A stretch of 64,000 nucleotides of DNA from Lentzea sp. NBRC 105346 (GCF_030269605.1 NZ_BSTQ01000011.1:233962-297961), one strand, 5' to 3'. Counted from the first letter of the stretch, positions 31,086 through 41,401 are shown. Made by a program: numbers and translations. The notes: generated by a model not told the origin, from the sequence alone.

Positions 31086-32606
31086 CTATGGGTTGATCGT
31101 CTTCGACCAGAGCGACTTGCCGGAAGAGTCCCGCAGCCACACCGTGAGCTCGCCGCCGCGGTTCACGGCGATCTCCCCGAAGTGCTGGAACCCGTCCAGC
31201 GGCGTGGTGTTCGGCGCGGGCGGCGCGTGCACGAACACGGCCTCCGGGCCGAACGTCGGGTCGAGAGTGTTCGGCCCGAACGCCCCGGCGTGCAGCGGGC
31301 CGGAGACGAACTCCCAGAACGGGTCGAAGTCCGCCACGGCCGCGCGGTCCGGCGAGTAGTGGTGCGCCGCGGTGTAGTGCACGTCCGCGGTGAGCCACAC
31401 GGTGTTGCGGACCCGGCGGCGCTTGAGCTCGCGCAGCACCCAGGCCAGCTCGTGCTCACGGCCGTTGGGCGCACCGGGCAGGCCGTTGGCGACGCCCTCG
31501 ATGTCTGCACCGTCCGGCACGGTCAGGCCGATCGGCAGGTCGTTGGCGATGATCTTCCACGTCGCGGTGCTGCGGGCCAGCGAGTCGACGAGCCAACGGG
31601 CCTGCTGCTCGCCGAGGATCACGCCCGGCCGGTCGCGCGGCGAGGTGTTCTTGTCCTTGTACGTGCGCATGTCGAGCACGAACACCTCGACGTGCCGGCC
31701 GTACGGGAACTTGCGGTACACGCGGCCGTCGACTGCCCGGCGCTGGTCCAGCGGCATCCACTCGTGGAACGCCTGGAACGCGCGGGAGGCCAGCACGTCG
31801 ACGCGCTTCTCCGTGTACTGCGGCAGGTCGAGGATCTCGCCGGGGTACCAGTTGTTGACGACCTCGTGGTCGTCCCACTGCACGTACGAGGGCACCTGCG
31901 CGGCGAACGCACGGTACTTGTCGTCCAGCAGGTTGTAGGCGAACTGGCCGCGGTACTCGTCGAGCGTCTCGGCGACCTTGAGCTTCTCCGGCGTCACGAC
32001 GTTGCGCCACACCCGGCCGTCGGGCAGCGTCACCGTTTCGCGAAGCGGGTTGTCGGAGTACACCGAGTCGCCGCTGTGAATGAAGAAGTCCGGCTTGCGC
32101 GCGGCCATCGCGCCGAAGATCGGCATGCCGCCGATGTCGGGGTTGCTGCCCCAGCCCTGCCCGACGACGTCGCCGGACCAGACGAACCGCACCTCGTCGC
32201 GCCCGATCGGCGCGGTGCGGAAACTGCCGGACACCGCCTCGCTGCAGGATCGGCCGTCGAGGTCCTCGGCGATCACGCGGTAGTACGCGCGCCGGCCGGG
32301 CGGCAGGTGGTTGACGCGCACGCGGCCGGTGCCACCGGTCTCCGGCGTGAGCAGCGGGCCGCGAATCCGCCGCGCGAGGCGGAATTCCGGGTCCGTGGAC
32401 ACCTCGACGATCATGCGCGACGGCTTGTCGGCGCGAGTCCACACCAGTGCGCCGTCCCAGGTGACATCGCCCGACTGGACGCCGTGCGTCAGCACCGGAC
32501 GGCCGGACCGAGCCAGCGCCGTGCCGGAAGTGCCTAGGCCGACCAGGGCAATTCCCGCGCTCGCTCGTAACAACCCGCGGCGCGAAAGGATGGATGAGTT
32601 GTCCAC
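31086..32606 (-). CDS. phoD: Tat-exported alkaline phosphatase D (PhoD-like)
   Basis: A 506-residue phosphodiesterase/phosphatase. The twin-arginine signal is SRRGLLRASAG at about 8-18, with the cleavage site near residue 33. An N-terminal Fn3-like PhoD_N domain (VQSGDVTWDGALVWTRAD) is followed by the metallophosphatase domain: SGDSVYSDNPL, QWDDHEVVNNW (metal-binding Asp/Asp/His), WLVDSLARSTATWKIIANDLPIG and WLTADVHYTAAHHYSP. PhoD enzymes need Ca and Fe and are usually induced by phosphate starvation. The start is GTG at 32606. Confidence 0.93.
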   Translation of the reverse strand: MDNSSILSRRGLLRASAGIALVGLGTSGTALARSGRPVLTHGVQSGDVTWDGALVWTRADKPSRMIVEVSTDPEFRLARRIRGPLLTPETGGTGRVRVNHLPPGRRAYYRVIAEDLDGRSCSEAVSGSFRTAPIGRDEVRFVWSGDVVGQGWGSNPDIGGMPIFGAMAARKPDFFIHSGDSVYSDNPLRETVTLPDGRVWRNVVTPEKLKVAETLDEYRGQFAYNLLDDKYRAFAAQVPSYVQWDDHEVVNNWYPGEILDLPQYTEKRVDVLASRAFQAFHEWMPLDQRRAVDGRVYRKFPYGRHVEVFVLDMRTYKDKNTSPRDRPGVILGEQQARWLVDSLARSTATWKIIANDLPIGLTVPDGADIEGVANGLPGAPNGREHELAWVLRELKRRRVRNTVWLTADVHYTAAHHYSPDRAAVADFDPFWEFVSGPLHAGAFGPNTLDPTFGPEAVFVHAPPAPNTTPLDGFQHFGEIAVNRGGELTVWLRDSSGKSLWSKTINP

Positions 32607-32677
32607 GGCGGGCTTTCTAGTCGTTGGTGGCGACTGGCAGGTGCCGTCCGGGTGAACACTTCGTGAGGGGAGCCACG

Positions 32678-33565
32678 ATGCGATTACCGCGCGTCCTGCT
32701 GGCCGCTGTCGGTCTGGTCCTGATCATGTCGGCGACCGCCCACGCGGGCAACCGAAACCAGCCGATCGTCGGTGACCTCAACCGCGACGGCAGACCGGAT
32801 GTCACAACCCTGGGCCCGTTGGGCGACACCAACGTCTGCACGTTGAACGTGCAGTACCGCAGGGCCGACGGAACGCTGAGACCGCCAGTCACCTACACCT
32901 ACACATCCCCGTTGCCGCGCCAGCCGTTCTGCCCGGACATGGGCGTAGCGGTCGATCTGGGCGGCGACGGCGTCACCGAGCTCGTCCTGACCCACTTCAA
33001 CAACTCGCGCGGCGACCTGCTGGTACTGCGGAAGTTCAAGGTGACCGCCGTCTACCAGGGCGTGTCGTTCCCCAGCACCATCCGCACCGCCGACTTCGAC
33101 GGCGACGGTCTCGTCGACATCTGGCAGTCCACCGACGAGGTCGAGACGCTGCTGACGTTGCGCAACACCCCGGCATCGACGATCGTGCCGGGCGCGATCA
33201 ACGTCTGCTCGCGGGTACCGATCCCGAACCACGCGCTGGCCGACTTCAACGGCGACGGCGGCCAGGACTTCCTGCTCTCGCGCGTATGCCGCAACAGCCT
33301 CGCCGAGGCAGCGGTGTACTTCGGCACCGGCGGTTCAGTCGTACTGGCCAGCACCACAGAACCGTGGAACACGCGGTACGAGGTCTACGCGTCCGACTTC
33401 AACAACGATGGCGTCCCGGACGCGGGCCTGATCACCTACACCGGCGGCACGAGCACCGTGCGGCACTTCGTGAACAGCGGCACGGGCGTGTTCACCGAGG
33501 TTCCCGCGTTGGCCGCCGCAGCGCCGAAGATCAGCGCTGACTCGTCACAAGGAGCGCACCACTAA
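32678..33565 (+). CDS. Secreted FG-GAP (VCBS) repeat protein
   Basis: A 295-residue protein with a signal peptide at 1-23 (AHA cut) and four or five Ca-binding repeats recognisable by DLNRDGRPD, DLGGDGVTE, DFDGDGLVD, DFNGDGGQD and DFNNDGVPD. They would build a beta-propeller. The ATG at 32678 has GAGGGGAG upstream. Such single-propeller proteins of actinomycetes are of unknown function and probably bind glycans or proteins outside the cell. The stop overlaps the convergent DUF4233 gene by four bases. Confidence 0.9.
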   Translation: MRLPRVLLAAVGLVLIMSATAHAGNRNQPIVGDLNRDGRPDVTTLGPLGDTNVCTLNVQYRRADGTLRPPVTYTYTSPLPRQPFCPDMGVAVDLGGDGVTELVLTHFNNSRGDLLVLRKFKVTAVYQGVSFPSTIRTADFDGDGLVDIWQSTDEVETLLTLRNTPASTIVPGAINVCSRVPIPNHALADFNGDGGQDFLLSRVCRNSLAEAAVYFGTGGSVVLASTTEPWNTRYEVYASDFNNDGVPDAGLITYTGGTSTVRHFVNSGTGVFTEVPALAAAAPKISADSSQGAHH

Positions 33566-33960
33566 CCGGGGGTTTGCTGGCTGGGCAACCTGCCCTCGGC
33601 CATGCGCTTCAGCAGATCGTGGCGCAGCCATAGCAGGTATGCCCAGACCAGCGAAAAGATCACCCCGATGGCGCCCAGCGGCGGCATGATCACCCAGGTG
33701 GCGATCAGCAGCACGTGCAGCCCGATGATCACACCGACAGCCCACTTGTGCTTCAGAAACACGCACATCGCGATGAACGCGACGATGAACCCGAGCACCA
33801 CCCAGCCCGCACTGGTGCCGACACCGCCGCGCAGCTTCGCAACGATCGGCAGTGCCAACGCGACAACGATCACCTCGAGGATCAGCGTTCCAGCCATGAT
33901 CCCGCGAAACCCCTTCATGGGGTCCTTCTTCGGTGCGGGAGCCGGGGTCTCCCCTGTCAT
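33562..33960 (-). CDS. DUF4233 membrane protein, FolC neighbour
   Basis: A 132-residue protein with four hydrophobic helices (IMAGTLILEVIVVALALPIV, AGWVVLGFIVAFIAMCVFL, WAVGVIIGLHVLLIATWVI, LGAIGVIFSLVWAYLLWL). It matches DUF4233, found almost only in actinobacteria between folC and ndk. The ATG overlaps the folC stop by four bases. Function is unknown. Here the ndk side of the cluster is separated by accessory genes. Confidence 0.92.
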   Translation of the reverse strand: MTGETPAPAPKKDPMKGFRGIMAGTLILEVIVVALALPIVAKLRGGVGTSAGWVVLGFIVAFIAMCVFLKHKWAVGVIIGLHVLLIATWVIMPPLGAIGVIFSLVWAYLLWLRHDLLKRMAEGRLPSQQTPG

Positions 33961-35294
33961 GCCGGCTCCTTACCGAACAACGCGCGAGCCTCGCCCGCGG
34001 TCACAACGGATCCGGTGACGATCACGCCGCCCCCGGAAAGCTCTTCCTCCTCGACGAGGCGAATCGCCTCCTCGATCGCGTCGTCGAGCCGGGGCTGCAC
34101 GACCATCCGATCCTCACCGAAGATCGTCATGGCGATCCCGGCGAGCAGGTCCGGATCCATCGCGCGTGTGGACGAGTTAGTCGTGAGCACGACCTCGTGC
34201 ACAACCGGCTCCAGCGCGGCGAGGATGCCCTCGGCGTCCTTGTCCGCCATGACGGCCACGACCGCAACAAGCTTGCGGAACCCGAACTCCTCGTCCAGCG
34301 CAGTCGCCAGAGCGCGAGCGCCGTGCGGGTTGTGCGCGGCGTCGACGAACACGTTCGGCGCGGACCGCAGCCGCTCCAAGCGCCCCGGCGTAGTGACGGT
34401 CGCGAAGCCCTGCCGAACCGCCTCGACGTCAAGCTGGCGATCCGCCCCCGCGCCGAAGAACGCCTCAACCGCAGCCAGCGCGAGCGCGGCGTTGCCTGCC
34501 TGATGCGCGCCGTGCAGCGGCAGGAAGATGTCTTCGTACAGGCCGCCCAGCCCCTGCAGCGTCAGCAACTGCCCGCCCACCGCCACGTCGCGGCGGACAA
34601 CGCCGAACTCCTGCCCTTGGCGCGCCACCGTGGCGTCCACCTCGGCGACTCGTTCCAGCAGGACCTTCATCACCTCGGCGGGCTGTTCGGCGATCAGCGC
34701 GACCGATCCGGGCTTGATGATCCCGGCCTTCTCCTTGGCGATGCCCGCGATGTCGCCACCCAGGTATTCGACGTGGTCGATGCCGATGGGCGTGATGACC
34801 GCGATCTTGCCGTCGGCGATGTTGGTGGCGTCCCAGGTGCCGCCCATGCCGGTCTCGACGACCGCGACATCCACCGGGGCATCGGCGAACGCCGCGTACG
34901 CCATGCCGGTGAGCACCTCGAACTTGCTCATCGGCACTTCGTGCTTCGCGTCGATCATGCCCAGGTACGGCTCGACGTCGCGGTAGATCTCGACGTAGCG
35001 CTCTGGCGTGATCGGGGCGCCGTCGACGCTGATGCGCTCGGTCGCCAGCTGCAGGTGGGGGCTGGTGTAGCGACCCGTGCGCAGCCCGATCCGGGTGAAC
35101 AGCGCGTCGATCATCCGGGACGTCGACGTCTTGCCGTTCGTACCCGCGATGTGGACGACGGGGTACGTGGTGTGCGGGTCGCCGAGAACGTGCGCCAGCG
35201 CCTTGATCCGCTCGACCGTCGGTTCGATCTTGGTCTCGGGCCAGCGCTGGTTGAGCTCGTTCTCGACGTCCAGCAGCTCGTCGAGGTTCTCCAT
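33957..35294 (-). CDS. folC: Folylpolyglutamate/dihydrofolate synthase
   Basis: A 445-residue Mur-ligase-like enzyme that adds glutamate to folates, and probably glutamylates dihydropteroate as well. The P-loop is HIAGTNGKTSTSRM (about residues 48-61), the Mg and folate region is VAVVETGMGGTWDATNI, and a C-terminal motif is VDAAHNPHGARAL. The ATG at 35294 lies two bases after the valS stop. It is in operon with valS and DUF4233. Confidence 0.96.
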   Translation of the reverse strand: MENLDELLDVENELNQRWPETKIEPTVERIKALAHVLGDPHTTYPVVHIAGTNGKTSTSRMIDALFTRIGLRTGRYTSPHLQLATERISVDGAPITPERYVEIYRDVEPYLGMIDAKHEVPMSKFEVLTGMAYAAFADAPVDVAVVETGMGGTWDATNIADGKIAVITPIGIDHVEYLGGDIAGIAKEKAGIIKPGSVALIAEQPAEVMKVLLERVAEVDATVARQGQEFGVVRRDVAVGGQLLTLQGLGGLYEDIFLPLHGAHQAGNAALALAAVEAFFGAGADRQLDVEAVRQGFATVTTPGRLERLRSAPNVFVDAAHNPHGARALATALDEEFGFRKLVAVVAVMADKDAEGILAALEPVVHEVVLTTNSSTRAMDPDLLAGIAMTIFGEDRMVVQPRLDDAIEEAIRLVEEEELSGGGVIVTGSVVTAGEARALFGKEPA

Positions 35295-35296
35295 GA

Positions 35297-37924
35297 TCAG
35301 GACTCCGGCAGAGCGGCGATGCGGGCGTTGATCCGCTCGATCTCCGCCTCGGCCGCGACCTTGCGGGCCCGGATCTTCTCGACCACGTCCGCGGGCGCCT
35401 TGTCCGTGAACGCCGGGTTGTTCAGCTTCCCCTCACACTGGGCGAGGTCCTTCTCCGCCACCGCCAGATCCTTGGTCAACCGCTTGCGCTCGGCCACCAC
35501 GTCGATCGCGCCGGACGTGTCCAGCTCGACCTTCACGGTCCCCTTGGGCAGGCCGACCTCGAGCGTCGCGGAGACGTTGAACTCCTCGCCCGGCTCGGTC
35601 AGCTTCGTCATCGTCCGGACGGACGCGACCTGGTCCAGCATGTCGACGCAGCACGCACCGCGGACCTTGCCCGCGACCTTCTGCCCGGGCTTGAGGCCCT
35701 GCTCGGAGCGGAACCGGCGGATCTCCGTCGCCAGCTTCTTCAGGCCCTCGATCTTGACCGCGGCCTCCGGGTCGCGAGTAGCACCCGACGGCGAAGGCCA
35801 CGAAGCGACGACGAGCGACTCGCCACCGGTCAGGGTGGTCCACAGCGTCTCGGTGATGAACGGCGTCACCGGGTGCAGCAGGCGGTACAGGACCTCCAGG
35901 ACGTGCCCCAGGACCGACTGGGTCGACTCCACCAGGCCCTCGGCGATCTGGACCTTCGCGATCTCCAGGTACCAGTCGCAGAACTCGTCCCACGTGAAGC
36001 TGTACAGAGCCTCGCACGCCTTGGCGAACTGGAACGCCTCGAACTGGTTGTCCACATCGGACACCAGCTGGTCGAGCAGGTCCAGGATCCAGCGGTCGGC
36101 CGCGGTGAGATCCTCGCGCGGGGGCAGGGGACGTTCCACGGTGGCACCGTTGGCGAAGGCGAACTTGCTGGCGTTCCACAGCTTCGTGGTGAAGTTGCGC
36201 GCGCCGGCCGCCCACTCCTCCGCGACCGCCATGTCCGAGCCGGGGTTGGCGCCACGCAGCAACGTGAAGCGGGTGGCGTCGGCGCCGTAGCTGTCCATCC
36301 AGTCCAGCGGGTCGATCCCGTTCCCACGCGTCTTGGACATCTTCTTGCCCTGCGCGTCACGAATGAGCCCGTGCAGGTAAACGTGGTCGAACGGCTGGAC
36401 GTCGCCCATCGCGTACAGGCCGAACATCATCATCCGGACGACCCAGAAGAAGAGGATGTCGTAGCCCGTCGACAGCACGGTCGTCGGATAGAACTTCTTC
36501 AGGTCCTCGGTCTCGTCCGGCCAACCGAGCGTCGAGAACGGCCACAGGCCCGAGGAGAACCAGGTGTCGAGGACGTCCTCGTCCTGCGTCCAGCCCTCAC
36601 CGGTCGGCTCGGCGTCGTCGGGACCGACGCACACGACCTCACCGTTCGGGCCGTACCAGACCGGGATCCGGTGGCCCCACCACAGCTGCCGCGAGATGCA
36701 CCAGTCGTGCAGGTTGTCGGTCCAGTCGAAGTACCGCTTCGAGAGCTCGGCCGGGTGGATCTTGGTGCGGCCGTCGCGAACGGCGGCCGACGCCTTCGCC
36801 GCGATGCCCTCGACCTTGACCCACCACTGCAGCGACAGGCGCGGCTCGATGACCGTGTCGCACCGCGAGCAGTGGCCGACCGAGTGCACGTACGGGCGCT
36901 TCTCGGCGACGATTCGGCCCTGCTCGCGCAGTGCGGCGACGACCGCGGGACGCGCCTCGAACCGGTCCAGCCCCTCGAACGGGCCGTGCGCGGTGATGAC
37001 GCCGCGCCCGTCCATGATCGTGAGGTTCGGCAGGTTGTGGCGCTGGCCGATCTCGAAGTCGTTCGGGTCGTGCGCCGGGGTCACCTTGACCGCGCCGGTG
37101 CCGAACTTGGGGTCGACGTGCGTGTCCGCGACGATCGGGACGCGGCGGCCGGTCAGCGGGACCTCGACCTCCTCGCCGATCAGGTGCGCGTAGCGCTCGT
37201 CGTCCGGGTGGACGGCGACGGCCGTGTCACCCAGCATCGTCTCGGCGCGCGTGGTCGCGACGACGATCGAACGGTCAGCGCTGCCGTACCGGATCGAGAC
37301 GAGCTCGCCGTTGTCCTCGGAGTGGTCGACCTCGACGTCGGACAGCGCCGTCTGGCAGCGCGGACACCAGTTGATGATGCGCTCGGCCCGGTAGATCAGG
37401 CCGTCGTCGAACATCCGCTTGAAGATCGTCTGGACGGCACGCGACAGGCCCTCGTCCATGGTGAACCGCTCGCGCGACCAGTCGACGCCGTCGCCGAGCC
37501 GCTTCATCTGGTCGAGGATCTTGCCGCCGTACTCCTCTTTCCACTCCCAGACGCGCTGGACGAACTTCTCGCGCCCCAGGTCGTGCCGCGACAGGCCCTG
37601 GTTGGCGAGGTCGCGCTCGACGGCGTTCTGGGTCGCGATGCCCGCGTGGTCCATGCCGGGCAGCCACAGCACCTCGTAGCCCTGCATGCGGCGGCGCCTG
37701 GTCAGCGCGTCCATGATGCTGTGGTTCAGGGCGTGGCCCATGTGCAGGCTGCCGGTGACGTTCGGCGGCGGGAGGACGATCGTGAACGGCGGCTTGTCGC
37801 TGTTCACGTCGGCCGTGAAGTAACCGCGATCGACCCAGCGCTCGTACAGCCCCGCCTCTACCTCCGCCGGGTTCCACGCGGCGGGGAGTTCGGGACGCTG
37901 CTGTTCGGTACGGGTCTCAGTCAC
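35297..37924 (-). CDS. valS: Valyl-tRNA synthetase
   Basis: An 875-residue class I aminoacyl-tRNA synthetase that charges tRNA-Val and edits misactivated threonine. The HIGH motif reads HMGHAL (about residues 61-66), the editing domain includes TTRAETMLGDTAVAVHPDD, and the KMSKS motif is KMSKT. A C-terminal coiled-coil arm (RKRLTKDLAVAEKDLAQCEG) ends the protein. The start is GTG. I see no T-box-like leader in the short upstream gap. Confidence 0.97.
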   Translation of the reverse strand: MTETRTEQQRPELPAAWNPAEVEAGLYERWVDRGYFTADVNSDKPPFTIVLPPPNVTGSLHMGHALNHSIMDALTRRRRMQGYEVLWLPGMDHAGIATQNAVERDLANQGLSRHDLGREKFVQRVWEWKEEYGGKILDQMKRLGDGVDWSRERFTMDEGLSRAVQTIFKRMFDDGLIYRAERIINWCPRCQTALSDVEVDHSEDNGELVSIRYGSADRSIVVATTRAETMLGDTAVAVHPDDERYAHLIGEEVEVPLTGRRVPIVADTHVDPKFGTGAVKVTPAHDPNDFEIGQRHNLPNLTIMDGRGVITAHGPFEGLDRFEARPAVVAALREQGRIVAEKRPYVHSVGHCSRCDTVIEPRLSLQWWVKVEGIAAKASAAVRDGRTKIHPAELSKRYFDWTDNLHDWCISRQLWWGHRIPVWYGPNGEVVCVGPDDAEPTGEGWTQDEDVLDTWFSSGLWPFSTLGWPDETEDLKKFYPTTVLSTGYDILFFWVVRMMMFGLYAMGDVQPFDHVYLHGLIRDAQGKKMSKTRGNGIDPLDWMDSYGADATRFTLLRGANPGSDMAVAEEWAAGARNFTTKLWNASKFAFANGATVERPLPPREDLTAADRWILDLLDQLVSDVDNQFEAFQFAKACEALYSFTWDEFCDWYLEIAKVQIAEGLVESTQSVLGHVLEVLYRLLHPVTPFITETLWTTLTGGESLVVASWPSPSGATRDPEAAVKIEGLKKLATEIRRFRSEQGLKPGQKVAGKVRGACCVDMLDQVASVRTMTKLTEPGEEFNVSATLEVGLPKGTVKVELDTSGAIDVVAERKRLTKDLAVAEKDLAQCEGKLNNPAFTDKAPADVVEKIRARKVAAEAEIERINARIAALPES

Positions 37925-38003
37925 GGCTGAAGAGTCTACGGAGCGTTGGGTATCGACTTGAACTGAGATACCTGGTAACGCACTGGAGCACTGCTCCGAA
38001 AGA

Positions 38004-38921
38004 GTGAGCGTGAGTGTTCCTGGGGGAATTGAAGATCATCCTGACCTGCGCGACGAGAAGTGGATCAAGCAGGCCACGAAGCGCGCGAAACGCGAGATCC
38101 GCAGGGAACGGCGCCGCTCCCGGCTCCGAGCGCGCAGCGGCCTGATCGTGTTCGTGGTCGCGCTGCTCGTGGTGGGAGCGGTGCTGTTCGGCCTGTACCG
38201 GGCGGGTGAGCTCAAGTTCGAGTCCGCCGCGCCGCCGGCCACGACGACTTCCGCGACGCCGGTCAAGCCGTTCATCGGCGTCGACCTCGAGCACCCGTTC
38301 CGGACGACCTTGGTCGAGTCGTGGGCGGAGGGCGGCGCCGGGCTGCAGCCGACGGACCCGAACCCGGAGTTCGCCACGGCCTACGACCAGGTGCGGCAGT
38401 TCATCATCACCGCATACACCGACAAGCGGGTGCTGGAGGCGCACGACCCGGAGCCGATCGCGGCACTGCTGGCGCCGTCGCAGCGCGACTGGGTGCACGC
38501 GACGGTCGGCAAGGGTTCGCTCGGCATCCGCATCGCGCAGGGCCAGCGGCTGTTGCCCGTGGCCCCCAGGTCGAAGGGCACGATGACCGCGACGAGGACG
38601 GCACCGGGCGAGATCACCGTGAAGGCGGACTTCACGTTCTCCTACGCGTTCCACACCGACGCCCCGCAATCGCTGACGTATCAGCGGGAGATCATCGCGT
38701 CCAGCCGCCACGAGATGACGATGGTCCTGCTCGACGGGCAGGGCATGCGGGTGAAGGCCATCAGCGGGTTCACGTTCGGCATGGCGTGCAAGGCGTCGCA
38801 GGAGGGGTATCTCGCGCCGAGTTTCAGCGAGCCCCGACTGAACACCGGCGGCTCTGACCACTCGGACGCGGTCGATCCGGCCAAACCGATGCCGACCGAA
38901 GGCAACTGCCCGGACAAGTAG
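38004..38921 (+). CDS. Single-pass membrane protein of unknown function
   Basis: A 305-residue protein. The cytoplasmic N-terminus is highly charged (KQATKRAKREIRRERRRSRLRAR), then a membrane helix spans about 46-66 (GLIVFVVALLVVGAVLFGLY), then a roughly 235-residue extracytoplasmic domain. No known motif is visible; two cysteines (FGMACKASQ and GNCPDK) may pair. GTGs at 38004 and 38010 are possible starts. It diverges from valS. Similar anchored proteins exist in relatives but have no assigned role. Confidence 0.8.
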   Translation: MSVSVPGGIEDHPDLRDEKWIKQATKRAKREIRRERRRSRLRARSGLIVFVVALLVVGAVLFGLYRAGELKFESAAPPATTTSATPVKPFIGVDLEHPFRTTLVESWAEGGAGLQPTDPNPEFATAYDQVRQFIITAYTDKRVLEAHDPEPIAALLAPSQRDWVHATVGKGSLGIRIAQGQRLLPVAPRSKGTMTATRTAPGEITVKADFTFSYAFHTDAPQSLTYQREIIASSRHEMTMVLLDGQGMRVKAISGFTFGMACKASQEGYLAPSFSEPRLNTGGSDHSDAVDPAKPMPTEGNCPDK

Positions 38922-39114
38922 CAGTCACCCGATCAGCGGTGACCACGCACAGTGGCGCAGGTCACAATCTGGGTAGCCGACGCATCCGCGTCCACTGTGG
39001 AGTCTGGCCACGGACCCGTAACCCCTTGGGGCCCGTGGTCCACCCCGCGCCGCTGGCACGCTCGTCTTCGGGGGCGTGCTGGCGGCGTTTTAATATGGGG
39101 TCCAGGATGTATCC

Positions 39115-41400
39115 ATGACCAGCAAGCCCCCGTCGCACGACGTCGACGAGTCCCAGCTCGAAGTCTCCGCCCCTAAGCAGTGGGCCGCCGGTATTCCCGG
39201 TGTGATGGTTTCCCTGCAGCGCGGTGTCGAACAGATGGGGGTCACGCGCACGGTCAAAACACTCCGGCTGCTCAACCAGCGGGAGGGTTTCGACTGTCCC
39301 GGTTGCGCGTGGCCGGAGCCGCAGGGCCACCGGCGGATGGCGGAGTTCTGCGAGAACGGCGCCAAGGCCGTCGCGGAGGAAGCGACGAAACGCCGGGTTA
39401 CCCGAGAGTTCTTCAAGAACCACAGCATCACCGACCTCGCCACCAAGTCCGACTACTGGCTGGGCCAGCAGGGCCGGCTCACCGAGCCGATGGTGTTGCG
39501 GGAAGGCGCTTCCCACTACGAGCCGATCGGCTGGGACGAGGCCTTCTCGCTCGTCGCAACGGAACTGAACGGTCTCGCCTCACCGGACGAGGCGATTTTC
39601 TACACGTCCGGGCGAACTTCTAACGAGGCCGCGTTCCTCTACCAGCTGCTGGTGCGGTCGTTCGGCACCAACAACCTGCCGGACTGCTCCAACATGTGCC
39701 ACGAGTCGTCCGGCGCGGCGCTCATCGAGACGACCGGTGTCGGCAAGGGTTCGGTGTCGTTGCACGACATCACGATCGCGGACCTCATCGTCGTGGTCGG
39801 CCAGAACCCCGGCACGAACCACCCGCGCATGCTGAGCGCACTGGAGGAGGCCAAGCGCAACGGCGCCCGCATCATCGCGGTGAACCCGTTGCCCGAGGCA
39901 GGGTTGATGCGGTTCAAGAACCCGCAGAACGCGCGCGGCGTCATCGGCCGCGGCACCGCGCTCGCGGACGAGTTCTGCCAGATCCGCATCGGCGGCGACC
40001 AGGCGCTGTTCCAGGCGATCGGTCACCTGCTGCTGACGTGGGGCAAGGTGGACCGGGAGTTCATCGACTCGCAGACGCACGGCTTCGAGGAGTATGCCGC
40101 GCACGTGCGTGCCCTGGACTGGAAGACCGTCGAGCACGCGACCGGGATGACGCGCGAGCAGATCACCCGCGTGGCGGGCATGTTCGTCGACTCGCAGCGC
40201 ACGATCGCCTGCTGGGCCATGGGTCTGACGCAGCACAAGCACGCGGTGCCGACGATCCGCGAGATCACCAACGTGATGTTCCTGCGCGGCATGATCGGCA
40301 AACCCGGCGCCGGCCTCTGCCCGGTGCGCGGTCACTCGAACGTGCAAGGCGACCGCACGATGGGCATCAACGAGAAGGCGCCCGCCAAGTTCCTCGACGC
40401 CCTGGAAGCCGAGTTCGGCGTCACCGTGCCGCGCGAGCACGGGTTCGACACCGTCAACGCCATCCGCGCGATGCGCGACGGCCGCGCCCGCGTGTTCTTC
40501 GCCGTCGGCGGCAACTTCGTCTCGGCCACGCCGGACACGCCCGTCACCGAGGCCGCGATGCGGTCGTGCGGGCTGACCGTGCACGTCTCCACGAAGCTCA
40601 ACCGCTCGCACGTCGTGCACGGCCGCACGGCACTGATCCTGCCGACGCTCGGCCGCACCGAGAGCGATCTGCAGCACTCCGGCGAGCAGTTCGTGACGGT
40701 CGAGGACTCGATGTCCGTCGTGCACCGCTCCCAGGGCCGCCTGACGCCGGCGTCGGACCAGCTGCTGTCCGAGATCTCGATCGTGTGCCGCCTGGCGCGC
40801 AAGGTGCTGCCGGACAGCACGATCCCGTGGGAGGAGTTCGAGAAGAACTACGACCTCATCCGCGACCGCATCGCCAACGTCGTGCCCGGCTGCACCGACT
40901 ACAACGCCCGCGTCCGCGAACCGGACGGTTTCGTGCTGCCCCATCCGCCGCGCGACTCGCGGTCGTTCCCCGGCACTTCGACGGGCAAGGCGAACTTCAC
41001 CGCCAACGAGCTGACCGTCCTGGACGTGCCGCCCGGTCATCTGCTGCTGCAGACGATGCGCAGCCACGACCAGTACAACACGACGATCTACGGCCTGGAC
41101 GACCGCTACCGCGGCGTGAAGGACGGCCGCCGGGTGATCCTGGTGAACCCGTTGGACATCAAGGAACTCGGCGTCGCCGACGGTCAGATCGTCGACCTGG
41201 TGTCGGAGTGGGCGGACGACCCGACGGGCGTGACGAAGCGCCGCGCCGAGTCGTTCCGCGTCATCTCCTACCCCACCGCGCGTGGCTGCGCGGCGTCGTA
41301 CTTCCCCGAGGCGAACGCGTTGATCCCGCTCGACTCCACGGCCGAGACGTCCAACACGCCCACCTCGAAGTCGATCGTCGTGCGGATGGAGACCCGCTAG
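39115..41400 (+). CDS. Molybdopterin oxidoreductase, FdhF/YdeP family
   Basis: A 761-residue enzyme expected to bind a bis-MGD molybdenum cofactor. There is an N-terminal DCPGCAWPEP (cysteines near 60 and 63), then the molybdopterin domains: FYTSGRTSNEAAFLYQLL, NMCHESSGAALIET, VVGQNPGTNHPRM, and the MGD-binding C-terminal domain after about 630 (MRSHDQYNTTIYGLDDRYRG). YdeP-type proteins resemble formate dehydrogenase alpha subunits but lack a full four-cysteine FeS motif; their substrate is poorly known. FdhD, a sulfur-transfer protein for such enzymes, is encoded 5 kb away. Confidence 0.9.
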   Translation: MTSKPPSHDVDESQLEVSAPKQWAAGIPGVMVSLQRGVEQMGVTRTVKTLRLLNQREGFDCPGCAWPEPQGHRRMAEFCENGAKAVAEEATKRRVTREFFKNHSITDLATKSDYWLGQQGRLTEPMVLREGASHYEPIGWDEAFSLVATELNGLASPDEAIFYTSGRTSNEAAFLYQLLVRSFGTNNLPDCSNMCHESSGAALIETTGVGKGSVSLHDITIADLIVVVGQNPGTNHPRMLSALEEAKRNGARIIAVNPLPEAGLMRFKNPQNARGVIGRGTALADEFCQIRIGGDQALFQAIGHLLLTWGKVDREFIDSQTHGFEEYAAHVRALDWKTVEHATGMTREQITRVAGMFVDSQRTIACWAMGLTQHKHAVPTIREITNVMFLRGMIGKPGAGLCPVRGHSNVQGDRTMGINEKAPAKFLDALEAEFGVTVPREHGFDTVNAIRAMRDGRARVFFAVGGNFVSATPDTPVTEAAMRSCGLTVHVSTKLNRSHVVHGRTALILPTLGRTESDLQHSGEQFVTVEDSMSVVHRSQGRLTPASDQLLSEISIVCRLARKVLPDSTIPWEEFEKNYDLIRDRIANVVPGCTDYNARVREPDGFVLPHPPRDSRSFPGTSTGKANFTANELTVLDVPPGHLLLQTMRSHDQYNTTIYGLDDRYRGVKDGRRVILVNPLDIKELGVADGQIVDLVSEWADDPTGVTKRRAESFRVISYPTARGCAASYFPEANALIPLDSTAETSNTPTSKSIVVRMETR

Positions 41401-41401
41401 G

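Noticed and set aside
37925..38003. A T-box or other leader for valS
   Set aside because: The gap is only 79 bases and lacks the conserved T-box bulge sequence.
39009..39041. A hairpin after the membrane protein gene at 38004-38921
   Set aside because: CCACGGACCC pairs only imperfectly with GGGCCCGTGG and no T-tract follows; too weak to call.
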